A DNA stretch of 55,533 nucleotides from positions 1 to 55,533 of the forward strand of contig JAFOBR010000067.1 of assembly GCA_017381715.1 (NCBI GenBank). The letters are read 5' to 3'. The position numbers and the translations under genes were made by a program. Positions 36,180-44,388 of the stretch are shown here, piece by piece. Positions within the stretch are counted from its first letter, which is position 1. The number at the start of each line of letters is the position of its first letter. Source of the stretch: Clostridia bacterium (GTDB lineage Bacteria; Bacillota; Clostridia; Oscillospirales; CAG-382). The notes beneath the pieces are model-generated. The model did not search any database. It had not been told where the DNA came from and saw only the letters and a list, made by a program, of their open reading frames with translations.

Positions 36180-37160
36180 ATGAGCATCAGAATCGGAATA
36201 TTCGGTTACGGAAATCTTGGCAGGGGAGTGGAAGCTGCTATCAAGCAAAATCCCGATATGTCCCTTGTAGCGGTGTTTACCCGCCGCGATCCTTCTGCAC
36301 TTAAAATTAATACGCCGGAGGTTCCCGTCGTTAACGCAGATAATGTGGAGGATTACAAAGACGATATCGATGTTATGGTGCTTTGCGGAGGAAGCGCAAC
36401 GGATCTTCCCGTACAGACACCTGCACTCGCACGTATTTTTAACTGTGTTGACAGCTTTGATAACCATTCACGGATTCCACAGCATTTTGAAGCCGTGGAT
36501 GCTGTAGCACAAGAAAGCGGCAAGGTTTGTCTTATTTCCTGCGGTTGGGATCCCGGTATGTTTTCTCTTAACCGCCTTTATGCGTCTGCCATTCTGCCGG
36601 AGGGGAAGGATTATACCTTCTGGGGAAAAGGCGTAAGTCAGGGCCATTCCGATGCTATCCGCCGTATAGAAGGTGTTGTTGACGCTCGTCAGTATACCGT
36701 TCCCGTCGAAAATGCTGTAAATGCAGTAAGAAACGGCGAATATCCCGAATTCACCGCAAGAGATAAGCACACCCGCGAGTGTTACGTTGTTGTTGAAGAA
36801 GGCGCAGATAAAGCCCGTATCGAAAATGAAATAAAGACAATGCCCGCGTATTTTGCGGATTATAATACCACTGTTCATTTTATTTCCTTTGAGGAATTAA
36901 AAAGAGATCATTCGGGAATTCCCCACGGCGGTGTGGTTATCCGTACCGGTAAGACGGGCAGCGGTAACGAACACGTTATAGAGTACAGCCTTAAATTGGA
37001 TTCAAACCCCGAGTTTACTTCTTCTGTGTTGGTTGCTTTTGCACGCGCCGTATATCGCTTGAGTGAGCAGGGAATGTGTGGTTGTAAGACTGTTTTCGAT
37101 ATCCCTCCCGCGTATCTCAGTATGTATTCACCCGAAGAGCTTCGCAAAAATATGTTATAA
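36180..37160 (+). CDS. ddh: meso-diaminopimelate dehydrogenase
   Basis: NADP-dependent enzyme that makes meso-DAP directly from tetrahydrodipicolinate. The Rossmann GIFGYGNLGRGVEAAIKQNPD, the substrate-binding CGWDPGMFSLNRL and WGKGVSQGHSDAIRRIEGV, and the C-terminal IPHGGVVIRTG are diagnostic. The length of 326 residues is typical. The ATG at 36180 is preferred; an in-frame TTG at 36174 is six bases closer to GAAAGG and cannot be ruled out. It supplies cell-wall and lysine precursors. Confidence 0.93.
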   Translation: MSIRIGIFGYGNLGRGVEAAIKQNPDMSLVAVFTRRDPSALKINTPEVPVVNADNVEDYKDDIDVMVLCGGSATDLPVQTPALARIFNCVDSFDNHSRIPQHFEAVDAVAQESGKVCLISCGWDPGMFSLNRLYASAILPEGKDYTFWGKGVSQGHSDAIRRIEGVVDARQYTVPVENAVNAVRNGEYPEFTARDKHTRECYVVVEEGADKARIENEIKTMPAYFADYNTTVHFISFEELKRDHSGIPHGGVVIRTGKTGSGNEHVIEYSLKLDSNPEFTSSVLVAFARAVYRLSEQGMCGCKTVFDIPPAYLSMYSPEELRKNML

Positions 37161-37167
37161 AGATTTT

Positions 37168-37198
37168 TACCCTGCGTGATTTTTAGCAGGGTAATTTC
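37168..37198 (+). terminator. weak terminator after ddh
   Basis: TACCCTGC (37168-37175) pairs with GCAGGGTA (37186-37193), with a 10-base loop and a short T-rich tail (ATTTCTG). Confidence 0.55.
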
Positions 37199-37214
37199 TG
37201 TATGAGAGGTTTTA

Positions 37215-38078
37215 ATGAACATTAAAAAATGGCTTGATTCCAACGCCGAGTCACTTAACGGAAAAACCGTTGTTATTACCGGATCGACCGGGGGTCTGGG
37301 AAAAGAAATATGCAAAATTCTGGCATCGCTCGGCGCAGATCTTGTTCTGGTCGACCGCAGTTTACAAAAGTCCTCGGCACACAGAGATTCTCTTGTATCG
37401 CTGTTTCCGGATATAAAAGTTACTCTTTTAACTGCCGATATGGAGGATATCGAGTCTGTAAAAATTGCCTGCGAAATACTTAAAACTACCACGTTTGATT
37501 ATCTTATTCTCAATGCGGGCGCATACAGTATACCCCGCATAAAAACCGATATGGGGTACGATAACGTGTTTCAGATAAATTTTGTGTCCCAATATTATAT
37601 GGCACGTGCTCTTGCACCGGCAATTAAAGCTCGGGGTGGAAGGATAATAACTGTCGGAAGTATTGCTCATAATTATTCCGTTATCGATAAAAACGATATT
37701 GATTTTTCTACCAGAAGAAAATCAAATCTTGTGTACGGAAATTCAAAACGATATCTTATGTGCGCAATGTATAAGCTAAGTAATGATACCGGAGTTGATA
37801 TTTCGGTGGTTCATCCGGGGATTACGTTTACAAATATCACTGCTCATTATCCGCCCTTAATATTTGCGGTCATAAAACATCCAATGAAGGTGATTTTTAT
37901 GCCTGCACGCAAAGCTTGCCTTTCCGTTATCAAAGGTGTTTTTGATACTTGCGAAAAATATGAGTGGATAGGCCCCCGGATTTTTGATGTATGGGGTTTG
38001 CCGAAGAAAACAAAGCTTAAGACTATATCGGAAGACGAATTTTTCTTCATTTCATCAGTGTGCGATACTCTTTTTTAA
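37215..38078 (+). CDS. short-chain dehydrogenase/reductase
   Basis: A 287-residue SDR with cofactor motif TGSTGGLG, NAG (LNAGAYS), catalytic Ser in VGSIAH and YxxxK in YGNSK. Sequence between resembles WW-domain-oxidoreductase/retinol-dehydrogenase-like SDRs (long C-terminal part after the catalytic site). Substrate unknown. The first residues (MNIKKWLDSNAESLNGKTVVITG) suggest a soluble enzyme. GAGAGG precedes the ATG. No functional partner nearby. Confidence 0.85.
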   Translation: MNIKKWLDSNAESLNGKTVVITGSTGGLGKEICKILASLGADLVLVDRSLQKSSAHRDSLVSLFPDIKVTLLTADMEDIESVKIACEILKTTTFDYLILNAGAYSIPRIKTDMGYDNVFQINFVSQYYMARALAPAIKARGGRIITVGSIAHNYSVIDKNDIDFSTRRKSNLVYGNSKRYLMCAMYKLSNDTGVDISVVHPGITFTNITAHYPPLIFAVIKHPMKVIFMPARKACLSVIKGVFDTCEKYEWIGPRIFDVWGLPKKTKLKTISEDEFFFISSVCDTLF

Positions 38079-38089
38079 TCTATTGCTCA

Positions 38090-38118
38090 TTGACAATTTA
38101 TACATAATGATGTAAAAT
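38090..38118 (+). promoter_or_regulatory. sigma-A promoter of tldD-pmbA
   Basis: TTGACA (38090-38095), a 17-base spacer, and TAAAAT (38113-38118), 29 bases before tldD. Confidence 0.8.
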
Positions 38119-38147
38119 ATATGCAAAACAGTTAAGGAGGACAAAAT

Positions 38148-39530
38148 ATGCTTTCAAAAGCTTTATGCTCCGATATTATAGCAAAGGCTATGTCGACCGG
38201 AGCTGATTTCGCCGAAGTTTATCAGGAACTTACCCGCGGTAACGTGATCAAGCTTATCGGCGGTAAGATAGATGCTATCGACGATACAGTTATATCCGGT
38301 GTAGGCGTACGTGCTTTTCTCGGAACACGTACCGTTTATGCAACCACTACCGATCTTTCCCGTGAAGGTCTGCTTCGCTGTGCTTCTGCTGTGGCAGATA
38401 CTATAGCACAGTCAAATGCTCAGGTTTCCATTAACCTTACAGAGCGCATTTTCCCCAATATCCACGGTATAAAGCGTCTTCCCGGTGACGCTCCCGTTAA
38501 CGAGCGTATCGGAATACTTAAAGAAGCTTGCTTTGCCGCAAAGGAATATGACGAGCGTATCGCTCAGGTTCAGGGAAATCTTGTTTCTATTGATCATTCC
38601 ATTCTTGTTGCAAACAGCGAAGAGCTTTATACTACCGACCGCCACGTACGTACCCGTCTTGCAATTTCCGCAATTGCGTCCAATGGTACAGAAAACCAGT
38701 ACGGTTTCTTTGGCCCCGGCAGAGCTATGGGACTTGAAATGTTTGACACCGTAAATCCCGCCCAGACAGGTATACGTGCCGCTCGTCAGGCTATTGTAAA
38801 TCTTGGTGCGGTTCCTTGTCCTGCGGGACAGATGCCCGTAGCCATTGATAACGGATTCGGCGGCGTTATATTCCACGAAGCCTGCGGACATTCGCTTGAA
38901 GCTACCTCGGTTGCTATCGGTGCATCCCAAATGTGCGGTAAGATGGGTCAGAAGATCGCCAACGAAAAGGTTACCGCTATAGATGATGGTACAATTCCCA
39001 ACGCTTGGGGTTCTATTAATATTGACGATGAAGGACATCCTTCTCAGAAAAACGTTCTTATTGAAAACGGTGTACTTAAATCTTATATGGTTGACCGTCT
39101 CGGTTCCCGCCGTATGGGCGTTCCCTCCACCGGTTCGGGCAGAAGACAAGGCTATATGTACGAGCCCACTTCCCGTATGACAAACACTTATATCGCCAAC
39201 GGACCCGATAAAAACGAAGATATCATCGCTTCTATCGAATACGGTCTGTATGCGGCAAGCATGGGCGGCGGAAGCGTAAATCCCGTAAACGGTGCCTTTA
39301 ACTTTGCTGTAAACGAAGGATATATTATCCGCAACGGTAAGATCTGCGAGCCCGTACGCGGAGCATCTCTTATCGGTACCGGCAGCCAGATCATTCAGGA
39401 TATAGATATGGTTGGTCAAAACCTTGAGCTCGGTCAAGGCATGTGCGGTTCAAGCTCCGGCAGCGTACCTACCAATGTCGGTCAGCCTCTTATCAGAGTA
39501 TCCAAAATTACTGTCGGCGGCGTAGGTTAA
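38148..39530 (+). CDS. tldD: TldD metalloprotease subunit
   Basis: Active subunit of the TldD/TldE heterodimeric zinc protease. The HExxxH motif is H243-E-A-C-G-H248 in FHEACGHSLEATSV. The C-terminal GSCGSSSGSVP-like end (QGMCGSSSGSVPTNVGQP) is typical. At 460 residues it fits the family. AAGGAGG precedes the ATG. In E. coli the complex trims unfolded peptides, including leader peptides of modified peptides. Its partner lies 17 bases downstream. Confidence 0.93.
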   Translation: MLSKALCSDIIAKAMSTGADFAEVYQELTRGNVIKLIGGKIDAIDDTVISGVGVRAFLGTRTVYATTTDLSREGLLRCASAVADTIAQSNAQVSINLTERIFPNIHGIKRLPGDAPVNERIGILKEACFAAKEYDERIAQVQGNLVSIDHSILVANSEELYTTDRHVRTRLAISAIASNGTENQYGFFGPGRAMGLEMFDTVNPAQTGIRAARQAIVNLGAVPCPAGQMPVAIDNGFGGVIFHEACGHSLEATSVAIGASQMCGKMGQKIANEKVTAIDDGTIPNAWGSINIDDEGHPSQKNVLIENGVLKSYMVDRLGSRRMGVPSTGSGRRQGYMYEPTSRMTNTYIANGPDKNEDIIASIEYGLYAASMGGGSVNPVNGAFNFAVNEGYIIRNGKICEPVRGASLIGTGSQIIQDIDMVGQNLELGQGMCGSSSGSVPTNVGQPLIRVSKITVGGVG

Positions 39531-39547
39531 TAAGGGGGTAAAATACG

Positions 39548-40873
39548 ATGACATTTGAACAAATTAAATCCGTTGTAGCAAACGCCGCAAAGCTATACGG
39601 CGTTACTCAGTACGAAGTATATTATTCCGAAAGCGAAGGAATGAGCACCGAGACCCTCAAGGACGAGATCAGCTCTTTCACCTCAGAAAATGCTTCTTCG
39701 GTAGATTTCCGTTGCATTATAAATGGCAGAGCAGGATATGCTTCCACCCAGCTTCTTGAAGAAGACGAAATAGCAGACCTTGTTAAAAAGGCTGCTGCAA
39801 ATGCCGCTGTATGTGAAAGTGACGATGAGCTTGAATTCTTTGCGGGAAGCAATTCCTACGGCGAGGTGGATATGCCTGAACCCGTTATTCCTTCTGCATC
39901 CGAATTGCGTGAAGCTGCTCTTGCCCTTCAGAAAAAGACATATTCTCTTTCCGATAAAATTGCAGACGGTACCCAGTCCGCAGTAGGCGCCGCGATAAGC
40001 GGAAGCCATATGTACAATTCCCACGGACTTGAATTATCACAGCGTTACGGAGTAAACTACGGTTACGTTTCCGTTGTGGTACGTGACGGTGAAGAAAGCG
40101 TTTCCGCATTCAAGGGCGCTAACGGTTCCACCTTTGAGGAATTGGAAAGCGCATGCGATAAAGCTGTAAACAAGGCTCTTTCTCAGATAGGCGCAGAACC
40201 TGCACCTACCGGTGAATATCCCGTCATTATCGCAAGTGAAACTATGAGAAGCCTGCTTTCTACCTTCGCTCCCGTATTCTCCGCAAAGAATGCAGAAAAG
40301 GGACTTTCCCTTTTAAAGGGCAAAGAAGGGGAAGTGATCGCCGCTGATTGCGTTTCTATTGTCGACGATCCTTTCAGACCCGGCTCCGTTCAGTCTGCTT
40401 TTGACGGTGAGGGTGTTGCAACCTACACTAAGAACGTTGTTGAAAACGGCGTGCTCAACACCTTGCTTTACAATCTTTCTTCCGCAAAGAAAGCAGGGAA
40501 GACCACTACCGGTAACGGTAACCATTCCAACGGCATCAGATTCCATAGTTTTTATATTAAGCCCGGTTCATACACCCGTGATGAGCTCCTTAAAACGGCA
40601 GATGGCGGTATTTTCATTACCGAGTTCAAGGGATTGCACGCAGGCGCAAACGCCGCTACAGGCGATTTCTCGGTAGAGAGCGCAGGATATATGATCGAAA
40701 ACGGTGCTTTAGGTAAGCCCGTTAAATCCTTTACCATTGCAGGTAATTTCTTTAATTTGCTTAAAGACGTTGCCGCTTTGGGTGATACGGTTGATTTTGG
40801 ACTTTCCACTTCTCCCACAGTTTTCGCTTCACCCGATATTTATCTTCCCAAAATGCCCGTTGCAGGTAAATAA
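39548..40873 (+). CDS. pmbA: PmbA/TldE protease partner subunit
   Basis: A 441-residue TldD-related protein without the HExxxH motif, as expected for the non-catalytic TldE/PmbA subunit. Family segments are YGVTQYEVYYSESEGMSTETLKDEI near the start, NSHGLELSQRYG, and GDFSVESAGYMIENG at the end. It follows tldD in the same transcript and ends at a strong terminator. No candidate peptide substrate gene was seen next to the pair. Confidence 0.92.
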   Translation: MTFEQIKSVVANAAKLYGVTQYEVYYSESEGMSTETLKDEISSFTSENASSVDFRCIINGRAGYASTQLLEEDEIADLVKKAAANAAVCESDDELEFFAGSNSYGEVDMPEPVIPSASELREAALALQKKTYSLSDKIADGTQSAVGAAISGSHMYNSHGLELSQRYGVNYGYVSVVVRDGEESVSAFKGANGSTFEELESACDKAVNKALSQIGAEPAPTGEYPVIIASETMRSLLSTFAPVFSAKNAEKGLSLLKGKEGEVIAADCVSIVDDPFRPGSVQSAFDGEGVATYTKNVVENGVLNTLLYNLSSAKKAGKTTTGNGNHSNGIRFHSFYIKPGSYTRDELLKTADGGIFITEFKGLHAGANAATGDFSVESAGYMIENGALGKPVKSFTIAGNFFNLLKDVAALGDTVDFGLSTSPTVFASPDIYLPKMPVAGK

Positions 40874-40879
40874 AATTTA

Positions 40880-40907
40880 AGCCCTCGATAAATTCGAGGG
40901 CTTTTTC
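40880..40907 (+). terminator. terminator after pmbA
   Basis: AGCCCTCGA (40880-40888) pairs with TCGAGGGCT (40894-40902), then TTTTC. Confidence 0.9.
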
Positions 40908-40910
40908 ATA

Positions 40911-40946
40911 CTAAAAAAGTAACGGACGGGATATTTCCCGTCCGTT
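40911..40946 (-). terminator. terminator of the secreted anchored protein gene
   Basis: AACGGACGGGA (40921-40931) pairs with TCCCGTCCGTT (40936-40946). On the minus strand a T-run (ACTTTTTTAG) follows. Confidence 0.9.
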
Positions 40947-40963
40947 TAAATTATTAAGTTATA

Positions 40964-42529
40964 TTATGCCTTTTTCTTTTTAAGGATAACTACAACTACT
41001 ACGATAGCAATTATAGCTACAACGCCTGCAACGATACCGATGATAAGACCGGTGTTGCCGCCTTCGGAATCATCTGCGGTAGTAGAATCTTCTACAACAG
41101 GAGTGGATTCGGTAGCGGGAGCGGATTCATCTTCGGGTTCAGATTCTGCATCGGGATCCTCGGAAGGAGCTTCGGAGGGATCATCGGGTTCAACAACGGG
41201 GGGAACGTAGGAGGGATCAAGCTTAAAGGTGTTGAAAGTGATCTCTGCGCCGTCAACGGTGAATACGGTCATATCGGTAATAGCAACAAGACCGTCTTCG
41301 TTTGCACCGAGAAGCTCAACAAGCTGTTCATAAGAGATAGCGCCGGAGAAAGAACCGGGAAGAAGGTCATTAGTGTTGGCTTCGAGGTTGTCGCTCATAA
41401 ATGTGTGAATGTAGTTTTCGCCGTTAAGACGTATGCTGGTCTTACCAACGTCAAAGGAGAGATCGTATACGAGATAGGTTCCTTCGCCAACATAGATGGT
41501 GTTGGGGAACACAGCCTTTGCAGAAGGATATTTACCTGCAGAACTGCCGTTGATAACGGTCTTGCCCTGAGAATATTCTATGTTAATAGAATCACCTTGA
41601 TTGTCAGTCTTTACCCAGAGACCGTCAAGGGTGGGAAAGATATCGCAAACGGTGTCGATAGCTTCGGGAGCTGCGGGTTCGGTAGTGCTTTCTTCCTGGC
41701 TGGGATCCTTAGCAATGTCGGAAACGAGCTTGCAGTAAGCCATACCAACAACCTTCTTAGCGCCGGTAAAGTAATCGGAATAATAAACGTAATCGTTATA
41801 GTCGCCATCGGGACCTACGGTTGCATAGCCGGTACCATAATCAGAAAGACCGATCTGGAAGCCGAAACCGAAGAGAGAACCTACCTGGCCCTTAACGCCG
41901 TTGGGAGCTTCGGAAGTAGTCATCTTGGAAAGGGGAATCTTCTGTTCGTAAACGTCGAAGCCGCCTTCGGTAACTACTTTGTATTCATAGCCTTCAAGTC
42001 CGGACATACCGCAGAAGTGGTCAGCGATGTCGGACTCGGTTGTCTGAGAAGGATTGATGATGGTCCATTCATAAATGAACTGCTTGTTGTAAAGACCGAC
42101 CCAAGACCAGGAACCGTCCTCGTTATCGCCTACGTAGCAATCCTTATAAGGATCGTCGGGGCAGATACAAGTCATCATGTGATGTGCGTTGAAGATGAAG
42201 TGCTCGCCTGCGTTGTCCATATAAGCAACGTGTTCGCCGTTACAAACAACCTTGATAGCGATGTAAAGGAAATCGCCCTTCCAGCAAGCCCAAAGCTCCA
42301 TGGAATCGTCAACAGTACAGCCTTCCCAAGTGTTAAGGTATCCTGTAGTATCAGCGCCGGTCTTACAAACAAGTCTGTAGCCTTCGCTGTCTACAACACC
42401 GTCAACAACGGGATCTTTTGCAGCTTCGTAAATGGAAACGATACCTGCAGCAGAGCTTTCAAAAGCAAAAGCAGCGGTAAGACCAAGTACGAGGGTCAAA
42501 GTGATTAAAATGCTTAAGAGTTTTTTCAT
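40964..42529 (-). CDS. secreted, C-terminally anchored protein with CBM9/DOMON-like domain
   Basis: A 521-residue protein with a clear signal peptide (KKLLSILITLTLVLGLTAAFA, cleavage near residues 25-28). The next about 240 residues start with DPVVDGVVDSEGYR and a WKGDFLYIAIKV strand, the opening pattern of CBM9/DOMON-like carbohydrate-binding domains. A second beta-rich domain follows at about 290-450, then an acidic Pro/Ser/Glu stalk (about 455-490) and a C-terminal helix plus KKKK (495-521) that anchors it in the membrane. AGGAGG precedes the ATG. Probably a surface glycan-binding protein; the ligand is unknown. Confidence 0.75.
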   Translation of the reverse strand: MKKLLSILITLTLVLGLTAAFAFESSAAGIVSIYEAAKDPVVDGVVDSEGYRLVCKTGADTTGYLNTWEGCTVDDSMELWACWKGDFLYIAIKVVCNGEHVAYMDNAGEHFIFNAHHMMTCICPDDPYKDCYVGDNEDGSWSWVGLYNKQFIYEWTIINPSQTTESDIADHFCGMSGLEGYEYKVVTEGGFDVYEQKIPLSKMTTSEAPNGVKGQVGSLFGFGFQIGLSDYGTGYATVGPDGDYNDYVYYSDYFTGAKKVVGMAYCKLVSDIAKDPSQEESTTEPAAPEAIDTVCDIFPTLDGLWVKTDNQGDSINIEYSQGKTVINGSSAGKYPSAKAVFPNTIYVGEGTYLVYDLSFDVGKTSIRLNGENYIHTFMSDNLEANTNDLLPGSFSGAISYEQLVELLGANEDGLVAITDMTVFTVDGAEITFNTFKLDPSYVPPVVEPDDPSEAPSEDPDAESEPEDESAPATESTPVVEDSTTADDSEGGNTGLIIGIVAGVVAIIAIVVVVVILKKKKA

Positions 42530-42565
42530 TTTTTTCCTCCTAAAATGGTTATTAACTCTGCGCTC

Positions 42566-42594
42566 ATAATAACATCAAACTTTAAAAATGTCAA
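42566..42594 (-). promoter_or_regulatory. sigma-A promoter of the secreted anchored protein gene
   Basis: On the minus strand TTGACA (42594-42589), a 17-base spacer, and TATTAT (42571-42566), 36 bases before the start codon. Confidence 0.8.
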
Positions 42595-42701
42595 TACTGT
42601 GAACAAATAATAAATATTATAAAATGAATTTGAGCAATACGCACAAAAAACACATATGCGGTTTGTTCATAAGTATCAAAGCCTTTGTGCAAAAAATACC
42701 A

Positions 42702-42729
42702 TTGAAAAATTATAAATCTGTGTTATAAT
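42702..42729 (+). promoter_or_regulatory. sigma-A promoter of the DtxR-type gene
   Basis: TTGAAA (42702-42707), a 16-base spacer, and TATAAT (42724-42729). It is divergent from the previous promoter, with about 110 bases between them. Confidence 0.75.
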
Positions 42730-42750
42730 ATGTTTAAAGGAGGCGATATT

Positions 42751-43119
42751 ATGCTTTTACAGGAATCAGGCGAAATGTATCTCGAAACAATATACGTGCT
42801 TACGCTTAACAGCGCTTATGTCCGCGCCGTTGATGTGAGCGATAAGCTGGGGTATTCAAAGCCCAGCGTTTCCCGTGCAATGGGGCTTTTGAAAAACGGC
42901 GGATATATTAATATCGCACCTGACGGGAATATTACCCTTACCGAAATCGGTAAAGAAACGGCAGAGAAGATATATGACCGCCACAGCACTTTAACGGATT
43001 TTTTGTTGCATCTGGGCGTAGATAAAGATACCGCTTCTGCAGACGCCTGCCGTATAGAGCACGTTATAAGCGATACGGCTTTTGCCGCAGTAAAAGAATT
43101 TATAAAAAAACAATGTTAA
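42751..43119 (+). CDS. DtxR/MntR-family metal-dependent regulator, short form
   Basis: A 122-residue HTH plus dimerisation protein lacking the C-terminal SH3/FeoA domain. The HTH (VRAVDVSDKLGYSKPSVSRAMGLL) and the metal region (YDRHSTLTDFLLHLGV, then ADACRIEHVIS) fit the family. By alignment with MntR and DtxR from memory, the ligand positions hold Glu8, Glu11, His, Cys, Glu and His; the Cys in ACRIEH resembles iron-type DtxR (EACRWEH) rather than the Glu of manganese-type MntR. I start at ATG 42751 with AAAGGAGG upstream. Confidence 0.88.
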   Translation: MLLQESGEMYLETIYVLTLNSAYVRAVDVSDKLGYSKPSVSRAMGLLKNGGYINIAPDGNITLTEIGKETAEKIYDRHSTLTDFLLHLGVDKDTASADACRIEHVISDTAFAAVKEFIKKQC

Positions 43120-43126
43120 CATAAAG

Positions 43127-43161
43127 AAAAATTCCGCACACGTAAAGTGTACGGAATTTTT
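43127..43161. terminator. bidirectional terminator between DtxR-type gene and tRNA-Thr
   Basis: AAAAATTCCG (43127-43136) pairs with CGGAATTTTT (43152-43161); A/T-rich on both flanks, so it can serve the regulator gene (+) and the tRNA (-). Confidence 0.8.
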
Positions 43162-43170
43162 AAATATAAA

Positions 43171-43246
43171 TGGAGCTGGTAATGTGACTCGAACACACGA
43201 CCTGCTGATTACGAATCAGCTGCTCTACCGACTGAGCTACACCAGC
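43171..43246 (-). tRNA. tRNA-Thr (anticodon CGT)
   Basis: A 76-base cloverleaf on the minus strand: acceptor GCTGGTG pairs with TACCAGC, D-arm TAGCTCAGTCGGTAGAGCA, anticodon stem GCTGA/TCAGC around loop TTCGTAA, T-arm GTGTGTTCGAGTCACAT, encoded CCA. Anticodon CGT reads ACG. Confidence 0.97.
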
Positions 43247-43256
43247 GACGGCAGTA

Positions 43257-43285
43257 ATTATAGCAAAAAAATTAAAGTATGTCAA
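43257..43285 (-). promoter_or_regulatory. tRNA-Thr promoter inside the 3' end of cca
   Basis: On the minus strand TTGACA (43285-43280), a 17-base spacer, and TATAAT (43262-43257). The -35 lies within the last codons of the CCA-adding enzyme gene, the -10 just before the tRNA. Confidence 0.8.
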
Positions 43286-44324
43286 CTACCTTTTGAAGCA
43301 ATATTTCTCTTTTGTTTTGCATTTTTTTGCTCATTACTTCATCTAACAATGTGTTAAGAATTTCGTGTATTCTCGTCTTGTCTTCAACCAAAGGCAAAAG
43401 GTCATTTCCGTTAATTGCAAGCATAGATACGGTATACGGAGTACCTTCCGAAATCACCGCTTCAAGCTCTTTCGCAATTCCTCTTTTTGCACAAATATAC
43501 AAAGCATTTTCTTTCCCACAGTTTTTAAGCATTTCTATGGGTTTGCAATTATAATAGGTAAAATAATCTTTTGCAAGCTTTACGGATTTCTTGTCTGCTT
43601 TCAGGGTTTGCAAAGCGTTAACAGCATCTTGTGCGTTTTTAAATACGCTTTTTACCGGAGCGGCTAACGGAATAAACAGCTTAAAAATATCATAATATTT
43701 TTCATAAACTTTTGTAAAGTGGTTTCCCGCTGCGGCTTTTTTGAATTCGGTAAATATTCTCTCTGCGGAAACGGTGTTAATATCGAATGCGTGTCTTTCC
43801 ATTGCGGCAAGCGTTTCGGGTTCGATTTCAAACCCCAGAACAGATGCAAACCTCAATCCGCGCAATATTCGTAATGCGTCTTCCGAAAATCTCTTCTCGG
43901 GATCTCCCACGGCACGTATTATACGGTTTTCGATATCTTGTATTCCGCCGTGGCGATCGATATATTTTTCGCCGTCATAGCAAATTGCGTTTATAGTGAA
44001 ATCCCTGCGCACGAGATCATCTTCAAGTGTGGCGCCGAAAATCACTTTATCGGGATGTCTGTGGTCGGAATATCCCGTTTCTTTTCTGAATACAGTTATT
44101 TCAAAGGGGATATCTTTGTATAAAAGCGTAACCGTGCCGTGCTTTATTCCCGTTTCAAAAATCTTTTCTTCACTAAAAACCTTATATACTTCCTTTGGAA
44201 GGGAAGAGGTGCAGATATCGTAATCGAATATCTCGCGTCCCATTATCATATCTCTCACGCTTCCGCCCACGAGATAAGCTTGGTATCCCGCAGCGTTAAA
44301 GCGTTTTATTACTTCTCTGTACAC
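43272..44324 (-). CDS. cca: CCA-adding tRNA nucleotidyltransferase
   Basis: Adds or repairs the CCA end of tRNAs. The pol-beta nucleotidyltransferase head has GGSVRD (20-25), DYD metal residues D34 and D36, and RRDFTINAI; the neck FSEDALRILRGLRFASVLGFEIE follows. At 350 residues it lacks an HD domain and has a shorter tail than most bacterial class II enzymes. A poly(A) polymerase role cannot be excluded by sequence alone. All five tRNAs in the window encode CCA, so repair is the likely main task. Start codon is GTG with AAAGGAGGG eight bases upstream. A tRNA-Thr gene follows directly. Confidence 0.88.
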   Translation of the reverse strand: MYREVIKRFNAAGYQAYLVGGSVRDMIMGREIFDYDICTSSLPKEVYKVFSEEKIFETGIKHGTVTLLYKDIPFEITVFRKETGYSDHRHPDKVIFGATLEDDLVRRDFTINAICYDGEKYIDRHGGIQDIENRIIRAVGDPEKRFSEDALRILRGLRFASVLGFEIEPETLAAMERHAFDINTVSAERIFTEFKKAAAGNHFTKVYEKYYDIFKLFIPLAAPVKSVFKNAQDAVNALQTLKADKKSVKLAKDYFTYYNCKPIEMLKNCGKENALYICAKRGIAKELEAVISEGTPYTVSMLAINGNDLLPLVEDKTRIHEILNTLLDEVMSKKMQNKREILLQKVVDIL

Positions 44325-44345
44325 AATTTTCCCTCCTTTTAATAT

Positions 44346-44374
44346 ATTTTAACATATAGGACACCGTAAATCAA
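44346..44374 (-). promoter_or_regulatory. sigma-A promoter of cca
   Basis: On the minus strand TTGATT (44374-44369), a 17-base spacer, and TAAAAT (44351-44346), 21 bases before the GTG start. Confidence 0.7.
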
Positions 44375-44388
44375 TCAAGGAGTTAAAA

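Noticed and set aside
38148-40873. RiPP (modified peptide) biosynthesis cluster based on tldD/pmbA.
   Set aside because: No precursor peptide, modifying enzyme or dedicated exporter sits beside the pair; the large ABC gene is about 7 kb away in another transcript. TldD/PmbA are common housekeeping proteases.
42610-42695. Inverted GCACAAA/TTTGTGC arms upstream of the DtxR-type gene as a regulator operator.
   Set aside because: The arms are about 37 bases apart and lie upstream of both promoters' core elements; too weak to call.
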